A stretch of DNA of 43,883 nt from Priapulus caudatus (GCF_000485595.1 NW_014577349.1:263812-307694); one strand, 5' to 3'; positions 19,768 to 32,106 are shown, counted from the first letter of the stretch. The notes: generated by a model not told the origin, from the sequence alone. A program made the numbers and translations.

Positions 19768-21796
19768 ATATAATACATAGATTCTTATAGAGACTATGTA
19801 GAGTATTATGGGATATCTGTGGGGTAGTCACGTGGGTTACACATTGCATCGCTAGGAGATGACGTAATGGGGCTCGCAGCCACCACCTACCCTAGAGCTA
19901 GCAGATTCGCTCGCGTCCTTCGGAACGACCTGCGAGATTAGCGCGCACGATTCAAGGTTCGGCGATTGTTTAATGAAGAGCTTTATATTTCTGCTGATAT
20001 TAGGATGAATAATATTGAACCCGTGTTTTCGCAGTTCCACTGCATGCCGTCGATATTTATTCAGGAAAATAAGGAGAAAGGTTCGGAAGAGAGGATTGAC
20101 GGGAAAATGAAAGAAGTGAGAGGAAGAGGAGGAGGAGGAAAAGGAGGAGGAGGAGGAGAGAATGAGTGAAAGGATAGGAAGGGACAGAGAAGGGATGAAA
20201 GGTTAGAAAGGGAAAGAAGGGATGTGAACATAAGCGAAAAGGAGAAAGAATGCAATGGGATGAGCAAAAAGAGAAAGGCTGGAAGGATAGGAAGGCAAAG
20301 AGTAAGTATGGAAGGAGAGGAATGGACGGAGAAAGGATGAAAGGCAACGACGGGAAGAAGAGACGATTGAGTTTGTTGGTCATTCAGCGTACCTCAAGCC
20401 ACCGACGTGTTTGCAAGAGCGTTCACTCCCGAAAACTCCCCGAATTCAGGACTAGTCCTTTTACTCTTTTGGCATGTGTGAAGTGGAAGCCCGAACCGTC
20501 TATACGGGACGCAAACTCACCGCACAAGCCCATATGGGTTGGTCGAGCTTATCTCCCGATGTCATTAACCTATAGAGTAATTAGTATCCCCAGGCTTTTA
20601 GATTAGGCGTAAATTCTAACTTCTAGTGTTAAGCCTTACCCTATATATACCCTAATAGCATAAATACAAACGGAAAAACTTACGCTTAGGCCGTGAATCT
20701 ATTTGGTGAACGAACAAAACGACAACAATAATTTAGCCTTGTGATTTCCCTTCCCTCCGCCGGTGCCATAAGCCAAGAGAACTATAATTCCCTTATTTAC
20801 TGTGACGTTACACAATCGGTACACATCCGCGATCCAGGATCAGGTAAATTATTTGTCTCGTTCATACTTACGGACGACATTACACGCGGAAACAGTAGAT
20901 GGGGGGGGGGGGTATCCCACACCACCAACGGCTCGACCTTCACAAAAGTCGCCATATGGTGCGTTTAGTACTTTTGGTTGGGAATCCCCTTGAACAACAT
21001 AATAGTTGCTAGTTATTTTATACAGTATCAGCTATTTAACGTTCAGGAACACTTGGGATACGCTTTCCCTCCGCAGCCACGTAAACGTGAGACGTTACCG
21101 TAATGTTTTAACGAGAAGACAAAAGAAAAAAGTATCAAAGAAACGTTCGACGTAATGTACGCTTTCCGTTTATATACCGGAATATTCCCGAAGATTATAA
21201 TTATTCGCGCGTGTTTATAATTAGCTCAGTTGCCACGAAGCGCCTAACTAGTGAAGTCGGAGAAACGCACGCACACGAGCGACGCGCCCGATTCCCCGAC
21301 TCCAATGGCCGGCAGCGAAATTTTTTTTCCCACTCGAGTTCCGGACCCACCATAGATAGTGTTTTGTAATATATGGTTCGTATATATATGGTTGGATTAT
21401 AGTTAGTGTTAGGTGTCGTGTACGTGTTAGGGTTAGGGATAGGTGGTACTCATTTTACATTGTTGCTTCGAGGAAGTCGAGTGAATGGAGTGCGCTGATT
21501 GGCTGTGGTCCGGAACTCAAGTGGGAAAAAATATTTCGCTGGCCGGCAGCTCACTCTTTTTCGTCTCAAATAGTCGTCTCAGAATGAGCGCCATAAAACA
21601 CCTGTGTTTTAATATGGACGGGATGCGTTTATTGCTTTCGTCGGCCGTAACAAGACAAATGGGAGGAGTGGACGAAATCGCACAGGCCAGCAAGAGCCCC
21701 GGGGCAGAGATGATATATAACAGGTGATTCGTCACACTACGCTTCGCCGCTAGCCTGTCACAATAGCAAATTGCTTTACGCAGCAATGGCGCAGAT

Positions 21797-22094
21797 GGGG
21801 TTGTTGTCGTATCAGATACTACAGATATGTACCCGAGGTAGTTTTAGGTTGTTTAGTATTATGTTTATATTTTTATATAATTAGGAGGTAGTTTTAGGTT
21901 GTTTAGTATTATGTTTATATTTTTATATGAGGTATGTTTAGGGTTAGGGTTAGGGTTAGGGTTAGGGTTAGGGTTAGGGCTAGAGTTAGGGTTAGGGTTA
22001 GGGTACACTTCTGTAGTACAAGTCTGGTACACTTTGTGTATACATACATGTACCTCGGGTACATATCTGTAGTACCTGATATGACAACGACCCC
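21797..22094. mobile_element. Inverted-repeat element with clean (TTAGGG)n core (copy B)
   Basis: About 42-bp inverted ends, GGGGTTGTTGTCGTATCAG then TACTACAGATATGTACCCGAGG, against the reverse complement at 22050-22094. The core at 21934-22010 carries about a dozen TTAGGG-type hexamers with one TTAGGGCTAGAG break. No coding sequence. Confidence 0.7.
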
Positions 22095-22254
22095 TTCAAT
22101 GGCACGTACCTACTCCACGTATGGTAGCCGAGGCTGACCATGCAATCGGCGAGTTGCGGTTGCTGTTCTAGTAATCAATAAAAACGCGGACCCATCGCGA
22201 TACGTATGGCCATCATGTAAATTGTATTGTGATCTTTTTGCGACACGTGATTTT

Positions 22255-22470
22255 GTGAGACGTGTGCGTGTATGTGTGTGCGCGCGCGCACGTGGGTGTG
22301 TGTGTGTGTGTGCACGCGCGCGTGGGTGTGTGTGCGTGCGTGTGTGTGTGTAGCTGCCGCGCAGCGTGTTGTTGTGCTGTGTCGTGTCGTGCGTAGCGTG
22401 GTGTGTGACTGTGTGGTGTGGATCGTGTGTGCTCTCATGTAGTGCAGCGGCGCGGCGGTCGGTGCATTTC
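22255..22470. repeat. GT/GC-rich simple-sequence block (copy B)
   Basis: Counterpart of 11655-12060, shorter and more regular (GTGTGTGTG with CGCGCG patches). Confidence 0.75.
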
Positions 22471-23721
22471 GTGAATCGCAGAGCTATGGTTAGGTACTTC
22501 AGATCCAGTTGCTAAGTTGAAAAACACGCACTGGCCTGTCTTGTCTAGGCTGCGAGACAGGACCGAGGATCAGCAAACCACATATATACCTTAGCTAATA
22601 ATTGCCTTAAATTGCAAATGCCTATTTAATGAATTCATCCCACCCAAAACTTGAAAAAAAACGTATAAATTCTACAATTAGAGTTTGTTCTCTTAGCTGA
22701 AGAGAGGCGCACAGTTTCATTGTTCGTCGTGCCAGCCAATTAACAGGATCGAGGAACGGAATCAGCTGGGCCGGTGAACCCCAACCCATCCAACTTGCCG
22801 GAATCAATACTAGCAAATAGGATTGAAAAAACTCGGGACGAGCATGCAGTCACTTAATTATGGACCAACCAGAACTTCTTTTGATGCGACTTACGCGTTC
22901 ATGGTAGAGGCAAAGCCGAACAAGATCGAAAGATCAGTAAAGATATGACTCTCCAATGTCAAAGTCAGCTCTGTTAGTATTACTCGTCACGTTGTGCTTG
23001 CTTGCTTGTCATTGCTGTCATTGTTTGTTGGTAACATACAGTGTGTGCCTAATGGCACCTCGAAATTCATTTTTAAATTTTCTCGAGAGATTTACGATTA
23101 GATTTCAATACTTCTAACAGATCCTTAACAGTATGGATTTTATTTTGATAGCAGGAATGAGCAAATATCTCTCTACTCGTTAACAGAATTAGGTGTGGGA
23201 AGCATGTTAAAAATACAATATTATGACATAAATGAAGTACATCCGAAAAACCACCCGAAACTCTCACATCAGTACTTATTTTCCTCCATCAGTTGTTATT
23301 CGGTCTCTATGTTTGAATGTTTAGCTAGCAGTGCAAGAGAGAAAAAGGTATACATGTTATTATGAACCTGTTGCACAGAAAATGTGTGAAGGATAAAGAC
23401 AACAACGATAGAAGCCTCATGAGAGCAAATTGGGATTCCATGTGGCACGCATTTGACCTATGCTTCACGGCAATATAATAACACGGCCACCGCGACTGCG
23501 CATGTAAAACGCGTTAAAGTGGATTTACGTCACCGTAAATAGTAAAAGAGTAGAACAAAATTATGGTCCACATTATTACACAAATGTAAGTGACTTCTCT
23601 TCATCTTTTATGGTTACATGCTGCATTATCATTCTATTTGCTATTCCGTTCGATGTAAACAAATACTCATGACTATACCATAGCCCCATGAGCAGCTGAG
23701 AGTGGTCTATGTACGGCGGCA

Positions 23722-24345
23722 CCATTGTGGGACAAAATCCAATTTTGTATAGCAAACTCAATTCTGTCTTTCCACAAACTCACTTTTGTTGAAACACATA
23801 ACGTCATTCTGTTCTCACAAAAGTCAATGTTTCGATGAACTCACAAACTCAAATTCTGTCAATCCTGTCCACAAACACTCAATTTCATGTGAACACAAAA
23901 ACTCAATTCTCGGTAACTCCTGCCACAAAACTCAATATTTGTGAACAACAAAAACTCCAATTCCTAGTCCAATCCTGTACCCACAAAACTCAATTTTTGT
24001 AAACACAAACTCAATTCTAGTTCAATCCGGTTGCACAAAACTCGATTTTGTTGCCCAAATATGGCACACGCAATGTAAGAAGGCTACCATTGTCAGAAAC
24101 TGGGACTGGAGAAATGTTCACGGTCGCATCTTGTTTCTTTTAACTTAGTGACCATTTCTCCCAGCCCAGTTTCTGTCACCAATGGTAAGCCCTTTCTTAC
24201 ATGGTGCTGCCATATTTGCGGCAAGAATTGAGTTATTGTTGATTTTCCAGAAATTGAGTTGTGGCAGACAGGATTGAACAGAATGAGTTATTGTGTCTCA
24301 CAAAGTGAGTCTCTGTCCAACAAACATCATTTTGCTCAAGATATC
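23722..24345. mobile_element. Foldback element with ACAAAACTCAATT sub-repeat arms (copy B)
   Basis: Counterpart of 13345-13965 with the same arm and core order and many single-base differences. Confidence 0.65.
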
Positions 24346-24390
24346 TAAGGCTACAAGAATGCTCTGTCCCTGCAATGGCGCCCCGGTACT

Positions 24391-24617
24391 TTATGTCCCC
24401 CAGGCTCCTGCACGGAACGTACCTCGACGTACGGTCCGTGTATACCGGAACGACTCCACCCCAGCGCCTCATCTAATGTGCGCCACACCTACTTCCTAAC
24501 CCTATACCCTAACCAATTAACCATATCAAATAGTTACCAGGGTAACTGTTCCGGGTATACCGGACCGTCGCCCAGGGTACGATTCCGGCTAGTACCTGGG
24601 GAGACATAGACCTATGA
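24391..24617. mobile_element. Inverted-repeat element, CAGGGTACG family (copy B)
   Basis: Counterpart of 14009-14220. Arms contain CCGGTATACCGG-like palindromic motifs in noisy form. The core has TAACCCTATACCCTAACC. Confidence 0.7.
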
Positions 24618-24966
24618 GCCAATAGCAACGCCGTGAATCAAATATATCAAATCATCCAAGGTTTTTGGATTTTTAACTAGTCTTGAAAACAAATCTATCG
24701 GGTAGGAATTGAGGATTATATGTAGTCCAGTCAGTATTACTTTTTCAGTGTAAAAAATTGCAACAAAATTTCGCAAAATTCACCCATGGAAAATTCGTGG
24801 CGTTAGTCAATTTTAACAGCTCATCTTACATCTGTCATCACATTATGTCAAAGGGATTAGTGAAGTTGGCTCGAGCAATGCACACGGTAGCAATTCAGCA
24901 TCGCATTCGCCAAACATTAATGAGGAACCTTGCTAATTGCGGTATAATGAGAGATGCAAAGTCAAT

Positions 24967-25006
24967 CAAGAGTCCATAAAGGGAAATTTTCCTATTATGG
25001 ACTTTA
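24967..25006. mobile_element. Micro-hairpin H2 (copy B, damaged)
   Basis: Recognisable as CAAGAGTCCATAAA... and ...CCTATTATGGACTTT. Indels break the stem that is perfect in copy A. Confidence 0.6.
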
Positions 25007-25619
25007 AGCACATGCATCCATATGGCTATGTTGTAAGAGAGAAACAACGCTCTCGCATCGAGGTGCTTGGGCAATAGAAGAGCAAATAATGCACGGAAAC
25101 CACTGATAGACAACGAGGACAACACGCCCTGATTTAAACCATATGCACCATATGCATATTTGTATAGAAGATCAAACAACGCTATCGCTATGAGGCTTGG
25201 ACAATAGAAGAGCAAAATATATGCACTGAAACCATGATCAGCCAAACGATCCGACACACCGACTTGTGCACACTGATAGCAGTTATTCTCATGTATACCT
25301 TTGCATGGTCGCCCAGCACTGTTAATGTAAAAATTTGCATGCCGAGCAGCACACGCATATCGCGTTGCTTGTTTTTGAGGGCATCTTTTCGACATCATTG
25401 ATAGGTTTTCCATGAGGAAAGTTTTGATCCGTGATTTAATGTTTGCCAGCATCTGAATCGCGTGATGAAATCAGCCGTTGTAACTATGACGGGAAGAATA
25501 CGCGAGAAAAATATAATTGAAGCTGATTGAAAAAAAAAATCAATAAATGTGTCGGAATAAAAATTCTATGATCTAACGAAACCGCCCATGCGTGGCAATG
25601 CTCAACAAAGCTCACCTGA

Positions 25620-25687
25620 ACACACACGCACGCTACGCCACGCACGGCACGCACGCACGCGACGCACGCCACGCAGCGCACGCACGC

Positions 25688-25719
<32 letters not shown>
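25620..25719. repeat. Interrupted (GCAC)n(AC)n microsatellite (copy B)
   Basis: Partner of 15168-15222. Single extra bases interrupt the GCAC units while the AC part stays clean, a pattern more like read error than mutation. Confidence 0.8.
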
Positions 25720-26265
25720 TTTCTATTAGTTAGCTTGTTTCATGGTTGTGAGGCCTTGTGAGATTATTTAGCGAGCAGTGATAATTAGAACTCTGTAGAC
25801 AAATAAAAATAATCACAAACACAGTATGGAATGAGACTAGCCCATAGTAAAACACAGTATACTCGATGACTTGTGCTGTATCAAGTAAAAATCATTTGCA
25901 TACAAATCTTCTGTGATACTTTGAAATGATGCTATTATTTCTTTTGTTTGAATCTTTGAAACATTATTTTGTTATGCCAATGAACTTGTTCACGTATTTC
26001 AAAAACGCGTTCGTTGTCCCATGTTGGTTCAGTTGTACGCACGAGGATCGCTTAACTCAACAACCGCACACGTTTGAGCTTGCACTACAAAACTGCCTGT
26101 TTTTCAATATAATTTAAAGCGATCAGCACAGTCACAAAACCTAGGTAAATTACGTAATTATTAGCATCAAACGTTTTTTAATGCAAAATGAAACGTATAA
26201 TAGCGATACCGGATATATTTCACACAGGAATATAACTCGTGGGTGCTACAGTATGGATATTACAT

Positions 26266-26324
26266 CAGAGAGTGATAATAATAGATTATTATTATAATAG
26301 ATCTATTATTATTTTCACTCACTG
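26266..26324. mobile_element. Micro-hairpin H3 (copy B)
   Basis: Same hairpin as 15749-15804 with small indels near both ends. Flanks ATTACAT / AATAACAT. Confidence 0.65.
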
Positions 26325-26902
26325 AATAACATGGTGCTGTTATTTATTATCCTATTTCATAGATATTTACGTGCCATCCTTTCTAAACGCACCACTGTCT
26401 ACAAAGTATAGATGTTATTTATCTCTGAGCACAAATTCGCACGAGTTAAAACGTGAGATCAAAAGTCCTCCTTATAAATTGTTAAAGTAAAAAATAGACT
26501 CGTAATACATCGCTACCGGAATTGATTTGACTCGTTCGCATACAAAATTCCACGTATGCGATCGTCCGCACACCAGGTGCACCAAGAGGGCAATCAGGCA
26601 CACCGGACCGCCACAGGCGGGCATTTAAATACAAGTATACACACATATAAAATGTACACATATAAAAACATGCTAAGCAGTGCAACACACATACACCAGC
26701 ACTCGGCTTTTCGAGCCTACCTTTCCCGTTTTACGGGTCACCATGAATTTACAACCAGTTACAAAAACTAAAGCTACATCCAGGCATAACGCTTTACTCA
26801 CGGTACATGTTTAAATCATAAATTGCATCCGTACATGATAATCACTACACGACCATTGTCCTCAGTTATGATGATATATATATATATTATATATATATAT
26901 TA

Positions 26903-26932
26903 CAGGAGTCTATCAATATTGATAGACTCCTG
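26903..26932. mobile_element. Micro-hairpin H4 (copy B)
   Basis: The identical 30-bp perfect palindrome to 16383-16412. The flanking repeat has lost single bases. Confidence 0.75.
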
Positions 26933-28869
26933 ATATTCACGTACAACCCTGTTTGCATATCGGGCTAATTGAATTGTCTTTCGACTGATCTATTCATAAT
27001 TATGCTACACATAAACTCTATATACGTTGTGTGCAGAGAACACTTCAAAAAAATATTTAGCTTTAGCCTTTCACACACATACCCTCCTCCCACCCTGAAA
27101 AGTTGCATCCGGTTACTCTAAAACATGTAATACGTTACGGCCCTTACGGGAGGACTGTGGCGTGGCGAGGATAGACCCCGATGGTGGACCGAGCTTAGGT
27201 AGTTGGTTCTCTTTGGCTTTCTACGGCGTTACTATATTTGCGTACATACATAATTGCACCTTTGTCTCGTCATCTCCACACTTGGCTATAGAGTTAGTTC
27301 GCTTGGTTTTCATGGTCAAACACTGCTCCAATGGCCACTACTGCCGCCGTAAAAAAACCATCACAGAAGTTAACGTAAGTCAGACTGTAGATTCTGCTAT
27401 CAATAATTATACACAGAAAAAAATAGCCGTCTAACAATACACGGCGGCTAGAAACATATATATATATAATTAATTATATATTAACTATAATAATCGCTAA
27501 AAATACCATGCAACAGAATTCAGTCACTATCAGAACCGCATATATGTAATCAACGGCAGCCGTGGTATGCGTTATTTAGTGGCGCGCACAGCACACATGC
27601 GAATATCAGGTGTGTGATTTCTTGATTTATAAGTAAAAGTATAATCGATAGCGTAACGGCAAGATTTACACAATACTGCTTATCAAACGTTTGTGATTCA
27701 TTTATGATGTGAGAAAACAGAGCCATGTTCACACATACAAGTATTCTCGATGCGTGAATGAGTTTGTTTTCGACACGTAAGTAATAATACTTATATCGGC
27801 GCACACACACGCACGTACCGCACGCACGCACGCACACACAACCACTCCACACCACACACAAGGCACGTTATTGTAGAAAACTAGATTTTAATGGCGTTAC
27901 TAACGTGACGAGAATCGATTTTTCACACACAAGCAATAATTGCAGACAGCATACAAGGACACAGATGCCTCTAGATTGAGCCCTCGCGACTCTGGAGTTG
28001 CGCGTTTTTGGAATACGCACATGCTCGTTAATTGACACTTAAATTTACGCGAGCTTTTATTTTGAATAACGCAAGTACGACAAACGATGCAAATCATCAG
28101 TAATACTAAATAGCGACCACTGGCAGACATCAACATTGGAGCAGTCTGGCGTGGTGTTGTCAGCAGTGTACGTGAAGCTTGCGTAAACGTGTAGATCGGA
28201 ACGCATTGTCGTTGTACTTATTGTACATAAAGTGGGTGGAATAGAGAGAGCCCAGCACTGCACTGTGATTCTGACTACTGGTAATAATTTAGTACTTTGT
28301 TATGTTTATTGCCGTATTTCTCTCCTCGATTCGTTTTCATCCTCAGATAAAAATAACACCGGATTAAAAAAACGGGTAATGAAAGTAGGAAAAATATAAA
28401 GAATAGAAATTTCACATGACAGATGCACTGAAAATCATTCGACAATAGCCGGTGCCCATAAATACATCGATTCGAAAAGACCACCGAGAATGTGGACACA
28501 AGAATGTGGCGCGAATATCTTTTCCAAAAATCGTCAGAAATACCCATCTGTTAGACAGTCAGACAAAACTGTCGTTAGCAGTTGTTAGCAATCACTACTT
28601 AAGGTAGCGCCTCCACACCGACGGGTGGCGAAACTTTGGCGATCTTCTAGAATGCTGGAAGATTTCTTGCAAGTGCGCTCTTGCAAGGAATATCGCAAAC
28701 GAACTGTGTATCAGTTGCGTGAGAACCTGAGCGAGATAATTTTACTAATGAAAACCACCACAGCAGCCGATCACCGGTGGTTGCTGCAGACATCTCAGGT
28801 GCTATAACATAATAGGCAACCTTTGTAGGCAGTAGCCGCATTGTCTTGAATCTGCTTCATGACAAGATG

Positions 28870-29046
28870 ACATGCTCTCCCACGATGACGACCTTAATGA
28901 AGATGGTAGATGGCGCCAGAGGCTGTGGTGCATCGCGTTGTCTCATATCCACTCTCTAGGATACCAGACGGCTAGTGCACTGCACCGCTGACAACCTTAA
29001 TGAAGTCGTAGATGGCGCCAGTGTGTCGTCGCATGTCGCACGCCTC
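28870..29046 (-). repeat. Decayed tandem copies of the APAF1 terminal exon end (copy B)
   Basis: Counterpart of 18320-18494, with GGCGCCA at about 28912 and 29013 and in the exon relic near 29118. Confidence 0.65.
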
Positions 29047-29270
29047 TCAGATCCGCTCCAGGACGTACAGGATACCAGCGCTGTCCAGCTGTGACGAACT
29101 TGCTGAAGTCGGCAGAGGGCGCCACGTACTTTACGAGCTGCGGCGCACGTGGAATGTCTGCAGCAGTTCTCATCCTTCGCCAGAACTTGACGCTATCGAA
29201 GCGGACACAATGACGTTCCGCGGGCGATAAGTGAAGTCTGTCACCCAGCTGTTGTGCCGGGAGAGCACAT
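29047..29270 (-). pseudogene. APAF1: APAF1-like terminal exon, frameshifted (copy B)
   Basis: It aligns along its length with 18495-18724 and keeps the acceptor CCTATCCGCAG and the stop region. About eight single-base indels (for example an extra G after GCTGTCCA, and losses in CATCCTTCGCC and GTTCCGCGGG) break the frame. It is net 6 bp shorter. It is the copy nearest the upstream exons, so if the sequence is right the last exon must be taken from copy A. If these are assembly errors, this is the real exon mis-sequenced. Confidence 0.8.
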
Positions 29271-29681
29271 CTGCGGATAGGAGGAAACCATCGTGAATGC
29301 CCTGACTGCAATCATATATATGTCATGCGTCAAGTCTGCATTGAGACAGCCATTAATGACCATGAAACAATGCTGAGATTCCACTTAATTATACAAACCC
29401 TTCTACTGAAATGTGGTATACGGAAAATTAACATCAAAGAAGAATCATTACGTGGGTAAACTGATTGATGTCTACTTTGCTGTTATTTCACAGCTCCTGA
29501 ACGACTACGTGAATGCAGCTAAATAGATGTAACCAGCTTCAAAACACAAGACACACGACAGAAATGAACAGCCCATGGAACATTGATATGCTCACATAAG
29601 GATAATATTATTTTATCATATAAATTATGTGTGTACGTGTGTTGGGGTGTGTGCGTATATATATATTGTGTGTGAGTTTAC

Positions 29682-29728
<47 letters not shown>

Positions 29729-29789
29729 CTATACGTATTATCCTCTCTTGATGTAGTCGACGCTAATCAGACCTGTATGCATCACTCAC

Positions 29790-29943
29790 TCAGCAGTCCG
29801 GTGTGGATATCCCACAGGAACACGAAGCCTTGATCATCGCCGGACGCGATGTAGCGGCCGCATGGAGAGAAGGCGCAGCTGCGCACGCAGTCAGAGTGTC
29901 CCGTGAACGACCGCAGCAGTTTGCCCGTGGTCGCACTCCACAG
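29790..29943 (-). CDS. APAF1: APAF1-like, WD40 blade exon h
   Basis: Encodes LWSATTGKLLRSFTGHSDCV, then FSPCGRYIASGDDQG and LWDIHTGLL. It has the GH and WD dipeptides of a canonical WD40 repeat, and GDDxG matches the equivalent APAF-1 blade (family knowledge). Acceptor CACTTGCAG, donor CTGA|GTGAGTGA, 154 nt, phase 0 in and 1 out. Splicing to the terminal exon makes an Asn codon. Next to the exon is the TA run where the duplication ends. Confidence 0.9.
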
Positions 29944-30170
29944 CTGCAAGTGCACACACACGCGCGCACGCACGCGTCGCCACACGTCACGACCGAACAT
30001 TCGACGACACATTACGGCGCGAACGTAGAAAATTTCAGTCGCAGAAATGCGTTAGTTGAGTGCAGAGGAAACGTTAGACTGACACGCAGGTGTTTCCAAT
30101 GAGACCACGTTGGTTCTAAGTAGGCATTAGGTGCACTTTGGCATTAATGCTAGAGTTAGGAAATCTGACA

Positions 30171-30386
30171 ACTACTGTATACGCCATATTTTTCGCATAC
30201 AGATATTTTCGCTACTTCAGACTTGACAGACAATTTCGCAAGTGGTTAATTTCGCGGTCTGTAAATTATAAAATATTTGGTATTATTCGGTATGAATTAT
30301 TCGCATTGTTATTTTCGCGGTCGGGGACGCATTCGTGAAATTTGCGAAAATTAAACCACCGCGAAATATACAGCGTATACAGTAGT
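30171..30386. mobile_element. 216 bp inverted-repeat element in an APAF1 intron
   Basis: Ends ACTACTGTATACGC and GCGTATACAGTAGT; inside are TTTTCGCGG / CCGCGAAAT stretches. Reading the ends as CTGTATACGC leaves a TA at each side, as in Tc1/mariner-type elements. Non-coding. Confidence 0.65.
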
Positions 30387-30497
30387 TTAATGCATTTTTC
30401 AGAAAAATTATGTGCCACTCCCACCGCTTTTAATTCCATTTGCTTATGCTGTCCAAAGTTATTGTCAGCATCGACACGCATATGTGATGTCACTAAC

Positions 30498-30623
30498 CTT
30501 CACTGAGCGGTCGACGGAAGCGGACACCATCGTCTTCTCGTCAGGTGACAAATCACAGCACAGCACCCACTCCGTGTGAGCGGCACAGCAAAGCACCTCT
30601 CGCCCCGTCGCCACGTCCCACAC
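30498..30623 (-). CDS. APAF1: APAF1-like, WD40 blade exon g
   Basis: Encodes VWDVATGREVLCCAAHTEWV, then CDLSPDEKTMVSASVDRSVK. This is one full blade with its Asp-containing D-R-S-V-K strand end. 126 nt, phase 0 both sides, acceptor CCTCCTGCAG, donor AAG|GTTAGTG. Confidence 0.9.
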
Positions 30624-31024
30624 CTGCAGGAGGACATCGCCATTAACGGGTTTTACACACACCGACAAGTTTGCTCACGAACGAACACTGTTACTCCACT
30701 AAATGCACAACTTGTCCGTTCACTTTAAACATGCGAAATGTGATAAAATAACCAATAAGAAAACACTTAATATAGTGGCATTGAAGTACGATCATACATA
30801 ATTCTTGTGGTACATTTAAATCCTCTCTGCAGATTTTATCGTTACGGTTTACATTTTGTTGATGAATGCATGTAACTAGCGGCAACCGACTCAGTAGCTT
30901 CTGCTTTGCTACGACGTTTTGCGTGCTCCTCAATCTACCACAATGCTACGAAAGCTTCAACGACTAATGCGCTTCTGATTCGTATAAGCCACGTGCATCA
31001 GATGGTGCAAATGTGGAATCTCAC

Positions 31025-31147
31025 CCTAATTGAACCGTCGTGCGAGCATGAGAGCACACGGGAATTCTCGTGGAACAGGCGACACCGCCAGACCACGTCC
31101 TGGTGACCCTCACAAATTACACAGCTGCCTTTGTCTAGCGACCACAC
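31025..31147 (-). CDS. APAF1: APAF1-like, WD40 blade exon f
   Basis: Encodes VWSLDKGSCVICEGHQDVVW, then RLFHENSRVLSCSHDGSIR. GHQ followed by the Arg-Leu and NSR-Leu pattern is characteristic of an APAF-1 blade, not a generic WD40 repeat (family knowledge). 123 nt, phase 0 both sides, donor AGG|GTGAGA. Confidence 0.9.
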
Positions 31148-31591
31148 CTGCGAATGCAATCAGAGGCGGCTAAAACGAGAGAGTTAATGTTACTTTAGGC
31201 AAGAACGTGTATTCCTATTACAAGCCAATAATGACAGAATGCATGCTATGAAGTAGTGATGAAATGCAATGAAACTGATTTCGTTTTTTTATTACTATAA
31301 TTGCTACAGTTGTCTCTATTTCTGCCATCGATTCATCTTGTTTGAACGAAGTTATTATCGAATCATAGCATTTGCTTTTACGTTGACAGCTAAAAAAACT
31401 TTTTTTGATATACGAAATATTCAACAAAACCACTCACGCACTATAATCACGTGTACATGATACACGGTACACGATGATCATTTCTCACTACTGGGTACTC
31501 CTAGCAAAACCGCAACGGACAGCACAATCATCGATTGGACCAAGCGGCCCTTGCGGATCACAGGCGTTGTTCAAGCCCAAGCCAGACTCAC

Positions 31592-31723
31592 CCGCAGGGT
31601 GTGGTCCTCCGCACACGTGACCAGCATGTCATCATCAGAGCTGAACACGCAGCAACGCACCGTCGCAGTGTGACCCACCAACTCCTCAGTCCTCACGATG
31701 GCACAACCAGCCAAGCGGAGAAG
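31592..31723 (-). CDS. APAF1: APAF1-like, WD40 blade exon e
   Basis: Encodes LLRLAGCAIVRTEELVGHTA, then CVFSSDDDMLVTCAEDHTLR. A divergent blade without the usual Trp at its start. 132 nt, phase 0 both sides, donor CGG|GTGAGTC. The acceptor GTGCACAG is preceded by a TA-rich, pyrimidine-poor tract, so this 5' boundary is the least certain of the set. Confidence 0.8.
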
Positions 31724-31739
31724 CTGTGCACGACAATGT

Positions 31740-31850
31740 CTTATATATATATACTGACCTGATGAAGAGATGTAATCTCGAAAGCTTGTCAATTAAACTT
31801 TAAACACCCTTATTCTATACCTTGACTTTGTTTTTATCTACACGGGTGTT
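31740..31850. repeat. Possible transposon 3'-end fragment
   Basis: CTGATGAAGAGATGTAATCTCGAAAGCTTG resembles hairpin-type 3' ends (CTGATGAAG...CGAAAGC) of retroelements common in invertebrate genomes. It lies in the intron between exons e and d, next to TA microsatellites. Family not assigned. Confidence 0.25.
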
Positions 31851-32106
31851 CGTGTGTCTTTACTTCTATATATATATATATATATATATTATTTACCAGT
31901 ATATATTACATACATGACAGTATTTTGCTTCACCTTGGGAAGAGTTGGCTAGAATTGTGAACATTTCATCCTGACAGAATATTGTGTACACTCAGGTGGA
32001 AAAACACATCTACAGAAGACATTTTTAGTTAGTTACAGGCTATCATAAAAAGATTTTAGTGGAGGATACTTAGCATGGACAGAAATTTATTTGATCAGCC
32101 ACTCAC

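Larger units (their letters stand above)
19379..29700 (+). repeat. Tandem duplication, copy B (~10.3 kb)
   Basis: Direct repeat of 8630-19155. Indel noise is low at about 21.8-22.1 kb (clean TTAGGG run). It is high at about 24-25.7 kb, including foreign bases inside a GCAC microsatellite and a damaged H2 hairpin. A local 50-bp repeat (GTAGTTTTAGGTTGTTTAGT...) is doubled at 21836-21930 in B only. Its right edge joins the APAF1 exon at 29790, so B occupies the ancestral 3' position of the gene. Confidence 0.9.

Noticed and set aside
20057-20383. Phe/Leu/Ser-rich minus-strand frame
   Set aside because: Reads a GA-rich stretch; the copy A counterpart breaks the frame and there are no motifs.
24895-25452. 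185-codon minus-strand frame in copy B
   Set aside because: Contains imperfect duplicated segments and hairpin H2. The cleaner copy A sequence does not keep a single frame, so it is opened by indel noise.
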